The notes beneath the pieces are model-generated. The model saw nothing but the letters and a program-made list of their open reading frames with translations, ran no database searches and had not been told where the DNA came from. A stretch of 31,282 nt of DNA from Apostichopus californicus. Lineage: Eukaryota; Echinodermata; Holothuroidea; Aspidochirotida; Stichopodidae. Both the position numbers and the translations under genes were made by a program. This document shows, piece by piece, positions 28,386 to 31,282 of the stretch (positions within the stretch are counted from its first letter, which is position 1; each line of letters opens with the position of its first letter). The stretch is from the NCBI GenBank assembly GCA_020650975.1, contig JAIPMN010002611.1, positions 721-32,002 on the forward strand, in the 5' to 3' direction.

Positions 28386-28670
28386 CTATAAATAGAAAAT
28401 AATGCGTAAGAATATTTATCCAAATCATATTTGGCGGTGGCTAAAACTTCATCCAACACATGCTGCATGAGGTAAATGACTCTTCGTAAGTTCGTGGTCG
28501 TTTCTGTGACCTGTGACCGTATAGCATGTTTTTGTCACTCATGATTATTATCATAAGTACATCTCTTTTGTATGAGTGTAAATACGTACAATCATGTATG
28601 ATCCACATCGATATGGGTTCACTGGGTTTCCATTTGGCCTGTTTCCTACAAGATTTCTAACCGCAGGCGC

Positions 28671-29410
28671 GTAGCCAGGGAGCGAAGGGGGAGACCGCCC
28701 CCCCCCCCCCTCGAGCATATTTTTGTAATTTTTTTTATGATATCGAAGTTTTATAGTAGCCGTTATAAGAGGTTTTAATATTTGTACACCAATAAATTAA
28801 CTGTGTCTGAATTTTCGAAAATTCCCTGACCAACATTCTTCATCTTATTTCCCTCTACTCGTGCAATTTTGACCGGTCTGTTAGGGGTTGAAGGGTTTTT
28901 TTTCTATATTGGTTGTCCATAGATGATATTTTGTGCAACATTATGGGCATGTTTTGAAGTGAATTCTGAACAAATAATGGGCTTAAAACCTTGAAAAGTG
29001 GGGCTGACGGGTATTGTGGGCTGTTACGTAGTATATTTCCTACAAAAGCAATGATCCACAGGAGATGCGATGAGGTCGAACATGATGTGTGACTGGTGAC
29101 AATCTTAAAAAAGGTTATGGTTGAAAAAAAGACTATTGGGAAAAACTTGGTTCTCAGGCAAAAAGTGTACATCTGGTTGGTCATTTTCAAGCCCGAGAAG
29201 TGCCATTTCCGGTGATCTGGGGGGCTATCAAACCATAAATGTTCTTGTACGCTGCGTGCCAAGTGATGGTGGCGCTCCGCTTAGATAGTAATATACAAAA
29301 TATCACGAAGCGCACGAATAATTTTGGGGATGAAAGTTGCAATGCGCCTGCACCCAAGCAAATGTCCCCCCCCCCAATATTTGAAACAAATCGCCCCCCC
29401 CCTGCTCTGA
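28671..29410. mobile_element. Repeat with CAGGCGCGTAGCCAGG-type left end; copy 1 of a dispersed repeat
   Basis: Left end gcaggcgcgtagccaggga, followed by a poly-C tract. From 28745 to about 29225 it is nearly identical to 30754-31253. It then runs into the ttccgg...gcgctccgcttagatagt module (29205-29289). The right boundary is uncertain; no inverted end was found, and poly-C tracts near 29366 and 29395 may mark the edge. Confidence 0.6.
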
Positions 29411-29548
29411 ACCACCGAATATTTACAGTGGGCACCGGTGGCATACATACGTACGACTTCAGTGTGTTCTTACACCTATGAGTAGTTTAATGAAAGAATA
29501 AAAAGAAACCTTCCGAACCCCAACGCGGCATGGTATGTATGTATGTAC

Positions 29549-29592
29549 AGGCGCGTATCCAGAGGGGGGGCGTTGGGGGCGCGCGCCCCCCG
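29549..29592. mobile_element. Isolated CAGGCGCGTATCCAG terminus with GC palindrome
   Basis: A transposon-like end caggcgcgtatccagag at ~29549, followed by the perfect palindrome gggggcgcgcgccccc at ~29576-29591. The other end was not found. Confidence 0.4.
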
Positions 29593-29595
29593 GGT

Positions 29596-29722
29596 AAGAA
29601 AAAGAGGAGAGAAAAAAAGAGAGAAGAAAAAAAGGAAAAAAGAGGGGAAAGAAAATGAGGAAGGAAGGGGAAAAGAAAAAGAAGAAAGAGAGAAAAGGGA
29701 GAAAAGGAGGGAGTAGAAAAAA
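29596..29722. repeat. Polypurine tract, ~125 bp
   Basis: Almost entirely A and G on the plus strand (only isolated pyrimidines near 29656 and 29714). It can form triplex (H-DNA) structures; the minus strand reads as an artefactual F/L/P-rich frame. Confidence 0.9.
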
Positions 29723-29779
29723 CGGCAAAAACAAGAGACGTCTAGATGTCGTGCACTGACCTAAATGGAGTGTGACCAC

Positions 29780-30115
29780 TCCCGATTTTTTAATTTCCCA
29801 AGATCAGGCCCCGAAAAATCCCAAGAAATCCCAAGGACACTGAACTGTATGGATATCTAGCAATATCCAGCGATATCAAGGGATGAAAATCCCAAGATCT
29901 TCCCTAAACTAAAGGCAGATAGAAAATCGAAGCCTCCAGTGTGTACTGAACTTGAAACTGTGCGTCTATGAAATGAAAAGAATGTGGGGCATTGTACAAT
30001 AAAAAGATCAAAGTTATTTATTTCAGTCTCATTTCAATTATTCGAATTTGTTAAGTAAACAGCAGATATCACATCATATCAGTGAGCATGAAAATGACGT
30101 TCCAGGATGAACAGC
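29780..30115. other. Intergenic, nothing firm
   Basis: Several atcccaag words around 29810-29900 suggest an old degenerate repeat. No gene supported. Confidence 0.4.
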
Positions 30116-30123
30116 CTCCAAAC

Positions 30124-30685
30124 CATGGGCGCAGATCCTGGTGGGGACAGCGGGACGCGTCCCCACCAACTATTTCAGTAGTGGGGACATGACATACCGT
30201 GTCCCCACCAATTTGTCTTGACCAATAGCTGCATTTCAAGTTCCCCTGTATTGAACTTTGGCGCAGTTTGATCCAGCATTGTGCAAATGACATGCAGCAT
30301 GTCTCATTTTATTATATTTTATCCACTGTTGTTAAATATAGGACGGAAATCGCATTTGCAGCAGTCTATAATTGTTTTCTGCAGGGGAGAGGATCCCAGA
30401 CCCATCGTATACAAAAGTCTACTTGGATTATTGGTCCCCTTATTTTTTTTCTGCAGACGCCCATGTATTTCCCCAAACTAAATTTCTAAGCCATGAAATC
30501 TAAAACTTAAGGAGGTTTGGGAGCATCATTAGATCTGGGAAGTGTTATTTCCGGCGATCTGGGAGGTTATATTTGCCCAAAAAAATCGTACGCTACGCGC
30601 GAACCCATGGTCGCGCTCCGCTTAGATAGTATCAGAGAACAGACGGCGCGTCCCCACCATTATCCAAGACTGATCTGCGCCCATG
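30124..30685. mobile_element. hAT-like non-autonomous DNA transposon, complete (second family)
   Basis: Perfect 14-bp inverted ends CATGGGCGCAGATC (30124-30137) and GATCTGCGCCCATG (30672-30685). It is flanked by 8-bp near-identical target duplications ctccaaac (30116-30123) and ctcaaaac (30686-30693). Subterminal gtccccacc motifs occur on both sides, in direct and inverted orientation. No transposase frame. It carries the gcgctccgcttagatagt module at 30613-30630. Confidence 0.85.
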
Positions 30686-30753
30686 CTCAAAACTGTCGAT
30701 GTGTGTAGTGTTCGGTTTCGGAAATATCTGGTATTTTTTTTATTTACCTCAAT

Positions 30754-31282
30754 GAAGTTTTATAGTAGCCGTTGTAAGAGGTTTTAATATTTGTACACCA
30801 ATAAATTAACTGTAACTGATTTTCGAAAATTTCCTGACCAACATCTTCATCATACTTCCCTCTACTCGTGCAATCTTGACCGGTCTGTTAGGGGTTGAAG
30901 GGGTTTTTCTATATCGGTTGTCCATAGATTAAATTTTGTGCAACATTATGGGTATGTTTTGAAGTGAATTTATTCACGAGAAATATAAATTTTCAAATTC
31001 TGAACATATAATGGGCTTAAAACCTTGAAAAGTGGGGCTGACGGGTATTGTGGGCCGCGACGTAGAATCACCTACAAAAGCAATGATCCACAGGAGATGT
31101 GATGAGGTCGAACATGATGTGTGACTGGTGACAATCTTCAAAAAGTTTATAGATGAAAAAAAACTATTTGGAAATACTTGGTTCTCAGGCAAAAAGTGTA
31201 CATCTGGTTGGTCAGTTTCAAGCCCGAGAAGTGCCATTTCCGGTGATCTGGGGGGGGGGGGGGTATAAAAACCAGAAATTTT
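30754..31282. mobile_element. Copy 2 of the dispersed repeat at 28745-29225, cut by the window end
   Basis: About 90% identical to 28745-29225 in the same orientation, beginning gaagttttatagtagccg and ending gccatttccggtgatctggg, then a 14-15 base G run. It has ~30 extra bases (31 kb region: tattcacgagaaatataaat) that copy 1 lacks. Confidence 0.85.

Noticed and set aside
29459-29779. F/L/P/S-rich minus-strand frame
   Set aside because: Translation of the polypurine tract.

Overview
The window is animal (metazoan) nuclear DNA. One large split gene lies on the minus strand, with short exons, GT-AG introns and dense repeats. The gene is the SRCAP/Domino-type ATPase of the SWR1 class, the remodeler that exchanges H2A for H2A.Z. 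I could trace 25 coding exons, from the start codon at 23507 down to a donor at 354. Every junction agrees in reading phase, and the exons sum to 5406 nt (1802 codons). The rest of the gene, including the second helicase lobe and the C-terminus, lies beyond position 1. The repeats (hAT-like ends with 8-bp target duplications, a tRNA-like SINE) and the many 'taggc/gccta' words fit a marine invertebrate deuterostome, perhaps an echinoderm. That placement is an impression, not a proof.

Layout, read 5' to 3' along the gene (right to left in the window). 25.0-26.7 kb: probable 5' UTR and promoter zone, with a candidate UTR donor at 25021/25020, an NRF1-like palindrome at 26667-26676, and a foldback element with a telomere-like centre at 25301-25560. 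23.5-19.4 kb: N-terminal exons, rich in S/T/P/Q, with a conserved-looking FFLQ..GGNMMDY block. 19.0-16.8 kb: HSA domain and the following helical region. 16.6-13.6 kb: acidic histone-binding region with a twofold internal repeat. 12.9-9.6 kb: ATPase lobe 1, with the [12 protein letters not shown] and TGTPLQN motifs. 8.9-0.35 kb: the long low-complexity Q/P/T/S insertion that separates the two ATPase lobes in this family.

27-31.28 kb holds no gene that I can support. It is a cluster of non-autonomous DNA transposons: two complete hAT-like elements with inverted ends and near-perfect 8-bp target duplications, a left-end fragment, and two ~480-500 bp near-identical copies of a third repeat.

Most unusual are two intragenic insertions with the same architecture. 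A segment of this gene (about 180 bp, and about 810 bp carrying exon edges and a whole intron) has been copied into an upstream intron of the same gene. Each insert is flanked by a long direct duplication of the local sequence (124-152 bp and 70-75 bp). No RNA genes other than SINE-type tRNA remnants, no CRISPR arrays and no bacterial features were seen.
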